Shown here in pieces: positions 7,401 through 14,885 of a stretch of 39,594 bases of DNA. Below the pieces are notes generated by a model. It was not told where the DNA came from and searched no databases. It worked only from the letters and a program-made list of their open reading frames with translations. The first letter of the stretch is position 1. Each line of letters starts with the position of its first letter. Source of the DNA: an uncultured Monoglobus sp. Lineage in GTDB: Bacteria; Bacillota; Clostridia; Monoglobales; Monoglobaceae. The position numbers and the translations under genes were made by a program. The stretch lies in the NCBI GenBank assembly GCA_947624775.1, contig CANQLT010000013.1, positions 1 to 39,594 on the forward strand, written 5' to 3'.

Positions 7401-9758
7401 TTAATATTTTGCCAAATTGTATATTCCCCAGATCACCTTTGCCGCCTCGGCGCGTGTCGCACTGCCGCGAGGCTTAAAGCTGCCGTCCTCATATCCGTTC
7501 ATTATGCCCAGACCCACCAGCTCGGCGACCGCGTCCTTCGCGTATTCCGCAATATTGTCGTTGTCGGTGAAGTTGATCTCTGCTTTGTCGCTTGTCATGT
7601 TGATCGCTCTGTATAGAATCGTCGCCATGTCCTGACGCATGATCGATTCTCCGATGCCGAAATAATCGTCCGATTGACCCTGAACGAATCCCGCGTTGAC
7701 CGCGGCGGTGACATACGGCGCGTACCAGGCGTTTACGTCAACGTCGTCAAAATAGCTCGAGGTCTCCGAGGCGTCCAATCCGTACATTTGAACGACCATC
7801 TTGCAGAACTGCTCGCGCGTAACGTTGCCCGCGGGATTGAAGCCGCCGTCGCCCATGCCGTTTACTATTCCGGCGTTTGTGAGGCCGATTATAGATTCCT
7901 TTGCCCAGTCATAGCCGTCAATATCATTGTAAGGATTGTCGTCCGCCTGACTGGGAACGCGCGTCGCTGTCGGTCTGTCCGAATCGTCGGGCACTGCGGT
8001 CGGTCTCTCGTTTGAGGTTGTGTTTCCGTCGTCGGTGCTCCAGCCGCCGGTGCTTCCGCCGCTGCTGCCGTTTGTGCCGAAGGTGCTGCTTTGCGGCGAA
8101 TAGAATATTGTTGTTGAATGTTCGCCGATATAGTATGAGCTTGAGTCGACCTTGTAATAGCATTTTATTGTGACATCGCCGCTTCTGCCGTACTTGTTTA
8201 CATTGGTTACGAGCGAAATGTTCAGCGAGCGATTGCCCGAGTTAAAGGCCTTATTGCTTACTTGATCTATAAGCTCACCGTCTTTGTAAACGCTGACGTC
8301 AATATAGGCGTTTTGGTCCTCAAGACTTTTTGATCTGGTGACGGTGAAGTTCAGATTATGTCCAACCGAGAAGTTCTTGGGCAGCTCAAACGTGGGCAGG
8401 CTTTTCAGTATCTCGTTTCCGCTGTCAATTTTTTCAATTACCGAATCGATCGACTGAAGCATATAATCCTTGTAATTGCCGTCGTAGTTTGCGTTGACAT
8501 CGCTGCTCAGAGCTTGGGCTATGGCCTTTATTGAGGTCAGATATTCGGGATAATAGGGATGGTCGTTGAACTTGTTCGCGGATGTCAGCTGAACATCCAA
8601 AGACATGATCTTGGTGTTATAGGTGTCGTATGTTTTGTCGGCGGTTTTCTCAAGCGCCGATTCCACATATTCGCCGTATTCGTTGATTTTTGTGACTGCC
8701 TCGGTCAGCTGCTCCGCGGCGATTGCGGCGCGGCTGAGCGCGGTGGGTATCGTCATATCCACGAGTTCGGATGTTTTCTTGAGATATTCGTAGTTTATGG
8801 CGCTGTTGTCATTCGCCACTCCGTAATACGCGTCGCGCAGCTTCATAATTCCCAAGGTTGTGTTCATGGCATCCGCCGCTCTCTGAGCCGCATTTATCGC
8901 GGTGATGGATGTGCCGTTGGCTTTGAGATTGTCGTCTATCTTTTGCTTGCTCGTATCGGTCTGCAGGTCATAAGCGTCCAACGCCTTTTTTATGGGATTT
9001 ACATAAAGCGTGTTTATATCGTTGTAGGTCTTTCCGTCCTCTTTGTAAAAGCTCATGCTTTCAGCCTTGGGAAGGCTTGTGAGAGCGTCGTAAACATTCT
9101 GTTCGCTCGGTGTCAGATCTTTTATCTCGGTTCCGTCCGAAACGTTCAAATCGGGCGTTATCACGAGAGTTTTTCCGTCGGGAAGCTTGGCGGTGAACGC
9201 CGTCACATCAGTATTCGAGTTTTTGATTGCCGTGTTTGACTCAACGGTCACTGTAAACAGCGTGATAGCGCCGCTCACAGGCGATGTGCCGTTTTCCCAT
9301 TCGCAGGTGATCTCGGAGTCGTCTTTGATAGAGCGGGATATATTTCCGTTTCCGCTGAAGCTCTCTCCGGTCTCGAATCCTTTTACTGTTGCGCCGTCAA
9401 ATTTAGCGGTGAAGTTGAACGCGGTTATCTCAGGAAGAGACGCGCCGGTTTTGAAGATGACCCTGTATGTTTTTGAACCCGACTCCTTGTAGACAGAGGC
9501 GTTTATCCTGAGAGTCATTTCCGAAGAATCCGGGGTCGCTTCCGGAGTCTCGGTGGGAGCGGCTGTCGGCGTCGCCTCGGGTTCGGGGGTCGCTGTGGGA
9601 GCGGGCGCCTCGGTGGGCTCCGTCGCGTCAGGACTGATAGTGGCAGGCGGAACGGTCTCCTCGTCGGCTATTACCGCGGTATATCCTCCCATGGAGATCA
9701 GCGCGGCCGAAAGCGCGCAGCATATCGTTTTTTTGAAGAAAATACTTGAGTTTTTCAT
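7401..9758 (-). CDS. Cell-wall SLH protein with cohesin-like domain
   Basis: This 785-aa exported protein begins with a classical signal peptide (residues 1-31, cleavage near 'AVIA-DE'). A Pro/Thr/Glu linker follows (about 34-78), then a cohesin-like beta-sandwich (about 80-205, 'INASVYKES...AFNFTAKFDGA...LFTVTVES'). A long mostly helical region (about 215-470) and a beta/Gly-Ser region come next, and three SLH domains end the protein (about 608-785; 'WAKESIIGLTNAGIVNGMGDGGFNPAGNVTR' type units, split here as 'GFNPAGNVTREQFCKM'). SLH domains anchor proteins to pyruvylated wall polymer. A cohesin would bind dockerin-bearing enzymes, but no dockerin is visible in this window. The start follows CAGGAGG by about 7 bases. 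Confidence 0.85.
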   Translation of the reverse strand: MKNSSIFFKKTICCALSAALISMGGYTAVIADEETVPPATISPDATEPTEAPAPTATPEPEATPTAAPTETPEATPDSSEMTLRINASVYKESGSKTYRVIFKTGASLPEITAFNFTAKFDGATVKGFETGESFSGNGNISRSIKDDSEITCEWENGTSPVSGAITLFTVTVESNTAIKNSNTDVTAFTAKLPDGKTLVITPDLNVSDGTEIKDLTPSEQNVYDALTSLPKAESMSFYKEDGKTYNDINTLYVNPIKKALDAYDLQTDTSKQKIDDNLKANGTSITAINAAQRAADAMNTTLGIMKLRDAYYGVANDNSAINYEYLKKTSELVDMTIPTALSRAAIAAEQLTEAVTKINEYGEYVESALEKTADKTYDTYNTKIMSLDVQLTSANKFNDHPYYPEYLTSIKAIAQALSSDVNANYDGNYKDYMLQSIDSVIEKIDSGNEILKSLPTFELPKNFSVGHNLNFTVTRSKSLEDQNAYIDVSVYKDGELIDQVSNKAFNSGNRSLNISLVTNVNKYGRSGDVTIKCYYKVDSSSYYIGEHSTTIFYSPQSSTFGTNGSSGGSTGGWSTDDGNTTSNERPTAVPDDSDRPTATRVPSQADDNPYNDIDGYDWAKESIIGLTNAGIVNGMGDGGFNPAGNVTREQFCKMVVQMYGLDASETSSYFDDVDVNAWYAPYVTAAVNAGFVQGQSDDYFGIGESIMRQDMATILYRAINMTSDKAEINFTDNDNIAEYAKDAVAELVGLGIMNGYEDGSFKPRGSATRAEAAKVIWGIYNLAKY

Positions 9759-9800
9759 TGCAATCCTCCTGTTTTCGGTATTTATCCAGATTATATTTTA

Positions 9801-9828
9801 ATTATAACATTGAATTATTTTATATCAA
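9801..9828 (-). promoter_or_regulatory. Sigma-A promoter of the SLH gene
   Basis: On the minus strand TTGATA and TATAAT are separated by 16 bp, about 45 bp upstream of the start codon. Just upstream, ATGTTACA occurs twice 11 bp apart (about 9837-9855) and could be an activator site. Confidence 0.6.
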
Positions 9829-9904
9829 TTAATCTCATGTTACATTAATGTTACAAATATATATTGTCAAAAACAACAAATTTTAAAAAAATTTAAAAAA
9901 ACAC

Positions 9905-9933
9905 TTGCATTATGCGATTCTTTCTGTTATAAT
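9905..9933 (+). promoter_or_regulatory. Sigma-A promoter of rpmB
   Basis: TTGCAT (9905-9910), 17 bp, TATAAT (9928-9933). A run of A/T upstream resembles an UP element. Confidence 0.85.
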
Positions 9934-9979
9934 GTTTCGAGTTGATATTATGATTAGATTTGCGAGGAGGTGTATATAC

Positions 9980-10168
9980 ATGGCAAAGTGTGAAATTTGC
10001 GGAAAGGGCGTAAGCTTCGGTATCAAGGTGTCTCACTCACACCGCAGAGCCAACAAAATGTGGAAGCCCAATGTAAGACGTGTAAAGGCTGTTGTCAACG
10101 GTACTCCTAAGAAGGTTTATGTTTGCACAAGATGCTTGAGATCCGGCAAGGTTCAGAGAGCTGTATAA
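9980..10168 (+). CDS. rpmB: 50S ribosomal protein L28
   Basis: This 62-aa basic protein of the large ribosomal subunit starts 'MAKCEICGKG' and carries 'VSHSHRRANKMWKPNVRRV', the family hallmark. Two Cys pairs (CEIC near residue 4 and CTRC near 50) make it the zinc-ribbon (C+) form, whose paralogue exchange is zinc-controlled in some bacteria (family knowledge). The start at 9980 has GAGGAGG nine bases upstream; the open frame before it has no ribosome site. It is monocistronic, with its own promoter and a strong terminator. Confidence 0.97.
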   Translation: MAKCEICGKGVSFGIKVSHSHRRANKMWKPNVRRVKAVVNGTPKKVYVCTRCLRSGKVQRAV

Positions 10169-10212
10169 ATCGGCGATCCGCCAAACGGCGGTCGGTACCG
10201 AAAATGAATTTA

Positions 10213-10252
10213 AAGCCGAGGTTTATCTCCTCGGCTTATTTGTTTTATTTTT
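10213..10252. terminator. Shared terminator, rpmB and acetyltransferase operon
   Basis: Perfect AAGCCGAGG/CCTCGGCTT arms (10213-10221 with 10229-10237) are followed by ATTTGTTTTATTTTT. It stands between convergent genes. The T-tract serves rpmB; the minus-strand side is less T-rich. Confidence 0.85.
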
Positions 10253-10253
10253 G

Positions 10254-10835
10254 TTAATCTTGCTTGTCAAGGTCGATTTCTTTAATGACTTTTGCGGGAA
10301 CGCCGGCGGCTATTGTGTTTGCGGGGACGTCTTTTGTGACGACCGCGCCCGCGGCAACCACCGAATTTTCGCCTATCGTTACGCCCGGGAGTATCGTCGC
10401 GTTTGAGCCTATCCACACGTTTTTGCCGATCGTGACCGAAGCCGGGATATTGTCGTGCCTTTTTTCCGGGGATATATCGTGGTTTATTGTGGCGATAACG
10501 ACGTTGTGCCCGATAAGTGCGCCGTCGCCTATCGTTATGCCGCCCCAATCCTGAAAGCGACAGCCGGAGTTGATAAACACGTTTTTCCCTATCGTGATAT
10601 TCAGGCCGCAGTCGGTGTAGAACGGCGGGAAAAGCCCGAAGCTTTCGTCGACCGGCTTTCCGATAAGCTCCGAAAAAATTTCCCGAAGCTTCGCGGGCTC
10701 GTGATATTCTCCGTTGAGCCGCGCCGTTATTTTAAGCGCGCGCTGACTCAATTCGTGCATCATAAGGTGCGTGTCCGACCCCGCTTTTGCCGTTGTTCCG
10801 TCTTTCATTTTTTGCAAAAATCCTTGTATTGTCAT
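10254..10835 (-). CDS. Hexapeptide-repeat sugar O-acetyltransferase (maltose/galactoside acetyltransferase-like)
   Basis: This 193-aa soluble enzyme belongs to the left-handed beta-helix acyltransferases that move acetyl from acetyl-CoA to a sugar hydroxyl. The N-terminal helical Mac domain (about 1-60) precedes repeating '[IV]G-x-N-[VA]' hexapeptides from about residue 80 ('ITIGKNVFINSGC', 'VTIGKNVWIGSNATILPG', 'VVAAGAVVTKDVPAN'). The catalytic His is probably in 'IATINHDIS', as in LacA-type enzymes. It is the last gene of a minus-strand operon, 24 bp after the DUF362 gene, with AAGAGG before the ATG. The true acceptor is unknown; a sugar or sugar-derived substrate released by the neighbouring hydrolase is possible. 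Confidence 0.85.
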   Translation of the reverse strand: MTIQGFLQKMKDGTTAKAGSDTHLMMHELSQRALKITARLNGEYHEPAKLREIFSELIGKPVDESFGLFPPFYTDCGLNITIGKNVFINSGCRFQDWGGITIGDGALIGHNVVIATINHDISPEKRHDNIPASVTIGKNVWIGSNATILPGVTIGENSVVAAGAVVTKDVPANTIAAGVPAKVIKEIDLDKQD

Positions 10836-10859
10836 AATATCCTCTTATTTGTCAGAGCT

Positions 10860-12764
10860 TTATTTACCAATCGAAAAAACCGCTGTAATATCGCCGCTGC
10901 CGAGAGCAGACTCCCAGCCCGTCAAGTCGTCAATATGCCCAAGCTTTGTATAGCTCCATGAATTTGAGCCGTAAAACATAACGATCTGATCGCCGTTGTA
11001 AAGCACAATATCGCCGGGGACTGTTGTCATTTGACTGTTGCTCTCCGTGAGGCTTCTGCCGAGAGGACCCACCTTTTCAAATCCTGAATAATCACTCATA
11101 TTGATTGTGACCGGCGCTTCCTTCATCATCGCGACAAATTCGCGGGCCGCCGCGTTATCCTCAAGAGTGGCGGTAAATATCGCGTCTCCTACCTGCACAT
11201 TCATTTTTGTTTCAGCCTCCGTTATAATTTCTTTTGCCTCACTCAGCGGGCGTATGGTTTTCATATCCCATAAAAATATTTTAGCCTTATCCGCATCCTC
11301 GGCGCCATTCCTTATATTTGCCGTAAACGTGCCGCTTCCCCTATGCAGCTTTACGTCCGACAAAACATTGTTTTTGTAGAATGCGATAATCAGAGTGCTG
11401 TTTTCGGGAGCGTTATTGACCGTGACATCGCCGCTTTCCTCGTCATACTCAGCCGTCACGTTTCCGCTTGCGGACGGTTTCGCCATTACAAGCTCTATTC
11501 CCTCATCCTTGCCGAGGTTGCGGCTGTACTGCTTATCGGTCGGGTTGTTCCAGTGCTCGTGCACGCCCAGATTGGTAACGGTCGTTCCAAAGCTGTCGGT
11601 ATAGACCGTGCCCGACGACGCGTTTTTAACAAGACCCGCTTCGTGCAGATAATTCTCGTTCGTCACATCGCGCGCGGCATAATTGTTTTCCGTGACGGCG
11701 GGCTCGTTGATAATGAAATCCGCGCCCACCGAATCAATCGCGACGGGGTCCTGCGACACGAATATGCTTGATGTGAAATCTCCGTTAAACGGCTCCTGCC
11801 GCCATTTTGAATTGTTGAGCGTGATCGACGCGCCCTCCGACGGAGCACATATGATCGCGTCGAGCATATACAGAACCGTCTTGCCGCCGAGGTGCTTGTT
11901 CGCCATCAGGTCCACAAGCGGACTGTAAATTCCCATCTCGTTTCTTGTCAGCCACCCATGCAGATTCGCTCCCTCGGGCGGACGCATCGCGTTTCCGTTT
12001 ATGAACGAGCCGAAGTGGTTTTTGCCGCACAGTGTAATCCCGTAGCTGTGTCCCTTTAAATTAGCGAGGTTTATCATATATTTCGCCTCGGTAACACAGG
12101 TCGGAAGATAATTCACTGCGCCGCTGAATTCATGCGACCACACGATCGGCGCGCTTTCATCGGCAACTCCGTTGTCGCGGTTCACAAAATTCACGCCGCT
12201 CAGTATTCCCTCGGTGCACATCTTTTCCATGTAATCGGGGAACAGACGAGACACGTCATAGACTGTAATATCCGACGGAGTAACTCCCGCGTCCTCGACC
12301 AGCGAGGTCAAAAGCGCCTTTAAGAGAACGGGATTTGTATAGCTCATGCTCGTTTCGCCCGAGGTGTCGTCGTCCATCACGGCCGAGCCGTTTATATTGG
12401 CCTTTATCGCTATCTTTTCGCCCGCTTTGTAGCCGCCGCTTTCGCCGTTTCGCTCGTTGCGGTTTTCAAAAAGCGCCCTCCAGCCGTCCGCCGCCGTCGA
12501 AGCTCCGCCGAGCGCCGCTATAGAGTCCGAGACCATATTCCGCATAACGGCCTCGTTAAAATTATCCGGCTCCCACCAGTATCCGCTTCCGTCCCAGTCA
12601 ACGGAATCCGGTTCATACGACCATACAACGCGTCCCGGCATCACGCCAACGCCCTCGCCGTAGGGCTCATGCGCGGGATAGCCGTCCGCCGCGCAGGCGG
12701 TTGAGGATATAGATAATATCACGGCAAAAGCAAGCGCAATACAGAATTCCAATTTTTTCTTCAA
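10860..12764 (-). CDS. Exported DUF362 protein with C-terminal cyclophilin-like domain
   Basis: This 634-aa protein has an N-terminal signal peptide (1-26, ending STACA-AD). Residues about 100-345 match the DUF362 type ('AGEKIAIKANIN', 'INLANLKGHSYGITLCGKNHFGSF'). A small beta module (about 435-515) ending 'IFLWDMKTIRPL' resembles the one in the pectate lyase at the left edge. The last 110 residues are a cyclophilin-like fold ('FTATLEDNAAAREF', 'LNMSDYSG'-like, 'GDIVLYNGDQIVMFYG', 'YTKLGHIDD'). The start is TTG, 6 bp after the hydrolase stop, preceded by AAGGTGATAGGA, so translation is coupled. DUF362 proteins are thought to be redox or Fe-S related in places, but none has a firm function here. 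Confidence 0.8.
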   Translation of the reverse strand: MKKKLEFCIALAFAVILSISSTACAADGYPAHEPYGEGVGVMPGRVVWSYEPDSVDWDGSGYWWEPDNFNEAVMRNMVSDSIAALGGASTAADGWRALFENRNERNGESGGYKAGEKIAIKANINGSAVMDDDTSGETSMSYTNPVLLKALLTSLVEDAGVTPSDITVYDVSRLFPDYMEKMCTEGILSGVNFVNRDNGVADESAPIVWSHEFSGAVNYLPTCVTEAKYMINLANLKGHSYGITLCGKNHFGSFINGNAMRPPEGANLHGWLTRNEMGIYSPLVDLMANKHLGGKTVLYMLDAIICAPSEGASITLNNSKWRQEPFNGDFTSSIFVSQDPVAIDSVGADFIINEPAVTENNYAARDVTNENYLHEAGLVKNASSGTVYTDSFGTTVTNLGVHEHWNNPTDKQYSRNLGKDEGIELVMAKPSASGNVTAEYDEESGDVTVNNAPENSTLIIAFYKNNVLSDVKLHRGSGTFTANIRNGAEDADKAKIFLWDMKTIRPLSEAKEIITEAETKMNVQVGDAIFTATLEDNAAAREFVAMMKEAPVTINMSDYSGFEKVGPLGRSLTESNSQMTTVPGDIVLYNGDQIVMFYGSNSWSYTKLGHIDDLTGWESALGSGDITAVFSIGK

Positions 12765-12770
12765 TTCCTA

Positions 12771-13769
12771 TCACCTTACAAGATAATTCTTAAAAAACTT
12801 CTCCAGCTTGTCAAACGGAATAGCGTTCTTTCCTCCGCCGTCGTACAGATCCGTATGAACCGCGTCGGGAATGATAAGCAGTTCCTTATTGTCCGTGTAT
12901 TTGCTGCCGTTTACCATATTCGCGTACGCGTCGCGGCTGAAATAGCACGAGTGCGCCATCTCGCCGTGCATAACAAGCACAGCGCATCTGATTTCATTGC
13001 TGTACTGCAAAATCGGCTGATTAATAAACGACATACACCCGATAATATTCCAGCCTCCGTTGGAGTTCAGCGAGCGCTTATGATAGCCGCGTTTCGTTTT
13101 ATAGTAGTCATAGTAGTCCTTTACGAAGAACGGCGCATCATCGGGAAGCGGGTCAACGACTCCGCCGCCGAGCGCATAGCTGCCGTTTTTGTAGTCGGTT
13201 ATTCTTTGCGCGTTGAGAGCTTTTTTTGCCTCATATCGTTTGTCCTCGCTGTCGTCCGCGTCAAAATAACCCTTTGCGTTAACGCGCGTCATGTCGTACA
13301 TGGTCGAAGCAACGGCCGCCTTGATACGCGTATCGAGCGCGGCGGCGTTAAGAGCCATGCCGCCCCAGCCGCAGATACCGATTATGCCGATCCTTTCCGG
13401 ATCAACATTGTCCTGTACAGACAAAAAATCCACTGCCGCCTGAAAATCTTCTGTGTTAATATCGGGCGACGCCATATAGCGCGGTTCACCGCCGCTCTCA
13501 CCCGTGAACGACGGGTCAAAGGTGATCGTCAGGAATCCGCGCTCCGCCATTGTCTGGGCGTATAAGCCGGAAGCCTGCTCCTTAACGGCTCCGAACGGCC
13601 CGCACACCGCGATTGCCGCAAGCTTTCCGTCCGCGTCCTTCGGCGTATACATATCCGCAGCCAATGTAATTCCGTAGCGGTTGCGGAACGTCACCTTTTT
13701 GTGGTTCACCTTATCACTTTTCGCAAAAGTTTTGTCCCATTCGGTTGTAAGCTTTATTGCCTCTGTCAT
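12771..13769 (-). CDS. Alpha/beta hydrolase (dienelactone-hydrolase/YcjY-like)
   Basis: This 332-aa cytoplasmic hydrolase has the alpha/beta fold: oxyanion region 'IAVCGPFGAVKEQASG', 'TFDPSFTGESGG', and strand-elbow 'RIGIIGICGWGG' (residues 127-137). A C-terminal catalytic His is likely in 'IPDAVHTDLYDGGG'. The elbow lacks the usual Ser: Cys133 or a shifted residue would have to be the nucleophile, as Cys is in dienelactone hydrolase (GxCxGG). It is the first gene of the operon with the DUF362 and acetyltransferase genes and is divergent from the LysR gene, so it is the likely main target of that regulator. Substrate unknown; esters of plant-derived compounds are possible. Confidence 0.82.
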   Translation of the reverse strand: MTEAIKLTTEWDKTFAKSDKVNHKKVTFRNRYGITLAADMYTPKDADGKLAAIAVCGPFGAVKEQASGLYAQTMAERGFLTITFDPSFTGESGGEPRYMASPDINTEDFQAAVDFLSVQDNVDPERIGIIGICGWGGMALNAAALDTRIKAAVASTMYDMTRVNAKGYFDADDSEDKRYEAKKALNAQRITDYKNGSYALGGGVVDPLPDDAPFFVKDYYDYYKTKRGYHKRSLNSNGGWNIIGCMSFINQPILQYSNEIRCAVLVMHGEMAHSCYFSRDAYANMVNGSKYTDNKELLIIPDAVHTDLYDGGGKNAIPFDKLEKFFKNYLVR

Positions 13770-13851
13770 TTTTGATTTACCGTCCTTTCATAATAATTAA
13801 ATTTTCAATAGGGGCCCGGAGACCCGTCATTGGAAAAATTTTTGTACCTTA

Positions 13852-13880
13852 ATCATATGCTGAAAAAGCACCTTTGTCAA
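13852..13880 (-). promoter_or_regulatory. Sigma-A promoter of the hydrolase operon
   Basis: On the minus strand TTGACA (13875-13880) and TATGAT (13852-13857) are exactly 17 bp apart. The predicted start of transcription is near 13845. Confidence 0.75.
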
Positions 13881-13895
13881 ATGCTTATATTGTAT

Positions 13896-13926
13896 AAGAT
13901 AATATGCTTGACCGGCATATTATCTT
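13896..13926. promoter_or_regulatory. Candidate LysR operator: perfect 12-bp inverted repeat
   Basis: AAGATAATATGC and its exact reverse complement GCATATTATCTT flank a 7-base centre. The centre (13911) lies about 66 bp upstream of the predicted hydrolase start and covers the -35 box of the LysR gene. This is the classical LysR layout of activation at -65 and self-repression. Confidence 0.75.
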
Positions 13927-13936
13927 GTGATATAGT
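13908..13936 (+). promoter_or_regulatory. Sigma-A promoter of the LysR gene
   Basis: TTGACC (13908-13913), 17 bp, TATAGT (13931-13936). The -35 box is inside the palindrome, so bound regulator should block it. Confidence 0.75.
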
Positions 13937-13965
13937 AAAGACATGACAAAAGGAGGAATTATACA

Positions 13966-14853
13966 ATGGAAATACGAGTTTTAAAATACTTTCTCGCGAT
14001 CGCGAGAGAATTGAATATTTCAAAAGCCGCCGAGGATTTGCATATTACTCAGCCAACATTGTCACGTCAGCTTATGGATCTTGAGGAAGAACTCGGCACG
14101 AAGCTTGTCGTGCGGAGCAGCAAAAAGCTTTCGCTGACCGGCGACGGCATGCTTCTTAAAAGACGCGCCGAGGATATAGTAAGTCTCGCGGATAAAACAA
14201 TATCTGAATTTACATCCGGAAACGAAATGATAAACGGCGATATTTACATCGGTGGCGGTGAATCGGACGCTATGCGTCTGATCGCGCGCATTGCCGCTGA
14301 GATGCGGGAGGAATACCCCAATGTTCATTTTCATATTTTCAGCAACGACAGCGACGATATAGCCGATAAGCTGAACAAGGGCTTGCTCGATTTCGGCATA
14401 TTCATGGAGCCCGCGGATATAACAAAATACGAATATCTGCGCCTTCCGGCGTTCGACACGCTGGGTGTCTTAATGCGCAGTGATTGTCCGCTGGTCGCGC
14501 GCGATGTTATCAGACCCGAGGACTTGCATAATCTGCCGCTTATCGTTTCGCGTCAGATGCTGCACAGCAGAGATGTCATGAAATGGCTGAAAAAAGATTT
14601 TGAGCAGCTTAACGTCGCGGCGACCTATAACCTTTTGTATAACGCCGCGCTGATGGCGGACGAGGGATTGGGCTATGTTTTGTGCTTTGACAAGATCATA
14701 CGAACCAATGAGAAAAAGACGATATGTTTCCGTCCGCTCGCGTCGGATATAAAAATGCATATCGACATCGCGTGGAAAAAATATCAGGCTTTTTCAAAAC
14801 CCGCGGAGTTGTTTTTAAAGAGGCTCCACGAGAATTTCGGCGATACGGTTTAA
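13966..14853 (+). CDS. LysR-family transcriptional regulator
   Basis: This 295-aa regulator has the standard LTTR size and layout. An N-terminal winged helix-turn-helix (residues about 1-60, 'ISKAAEDLHITQPTLSRQL') is followed by a linker helix and a periplasmic-binding-protein-like sensor domain from about residue 90 ('GDIYIGGGESDAMRLIARI'). The start ATG is 10 bases after AGGAGG. It is transcribed divergently from the hydrolase-DUF362-acetyltransferase operon, and a perfect palindrome lies between, so it most likely controls that operon and itself. The inducer is unknown. It converges with hydF, 32 bp away. Confidence 0.92.
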   Translation: MEIRVLKYFLAIARELNISKAAEDLHITQPTLSRQLMDLEEELGTKLVVRSSKKLSLTGDGMLLKRRAEDIVSLADKTISEFTSGNEMINGDIYIGGGESDAMRLIARIAAEMREEYPNVHFHIFSNDSDDIADKLNKGLLDFGIFMEPADITKYEYLRLPAFDTLGVLMRSDCPLVARDVIRPEDLHNLPLIVSRQMLHSRDVMKWLKKDFEQLNVAATYNLLYNAALMADEGLGYVLCFDKIIRTNEKKTICFRPLASDIKMHIDIAWKKYQAFSKPAELFLKRLHENFGDTV

Positions 14854-14885
14854 TATGAATGTTTTTGTTAATTGTAGGTTCTAAA

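Noticed and set aside
8555-9240. 226-aa plus-strand frame opposite the SLH gene
   Set aside because: A shadow frame within a well-supported minus-strand gene, with no start signal or domain.
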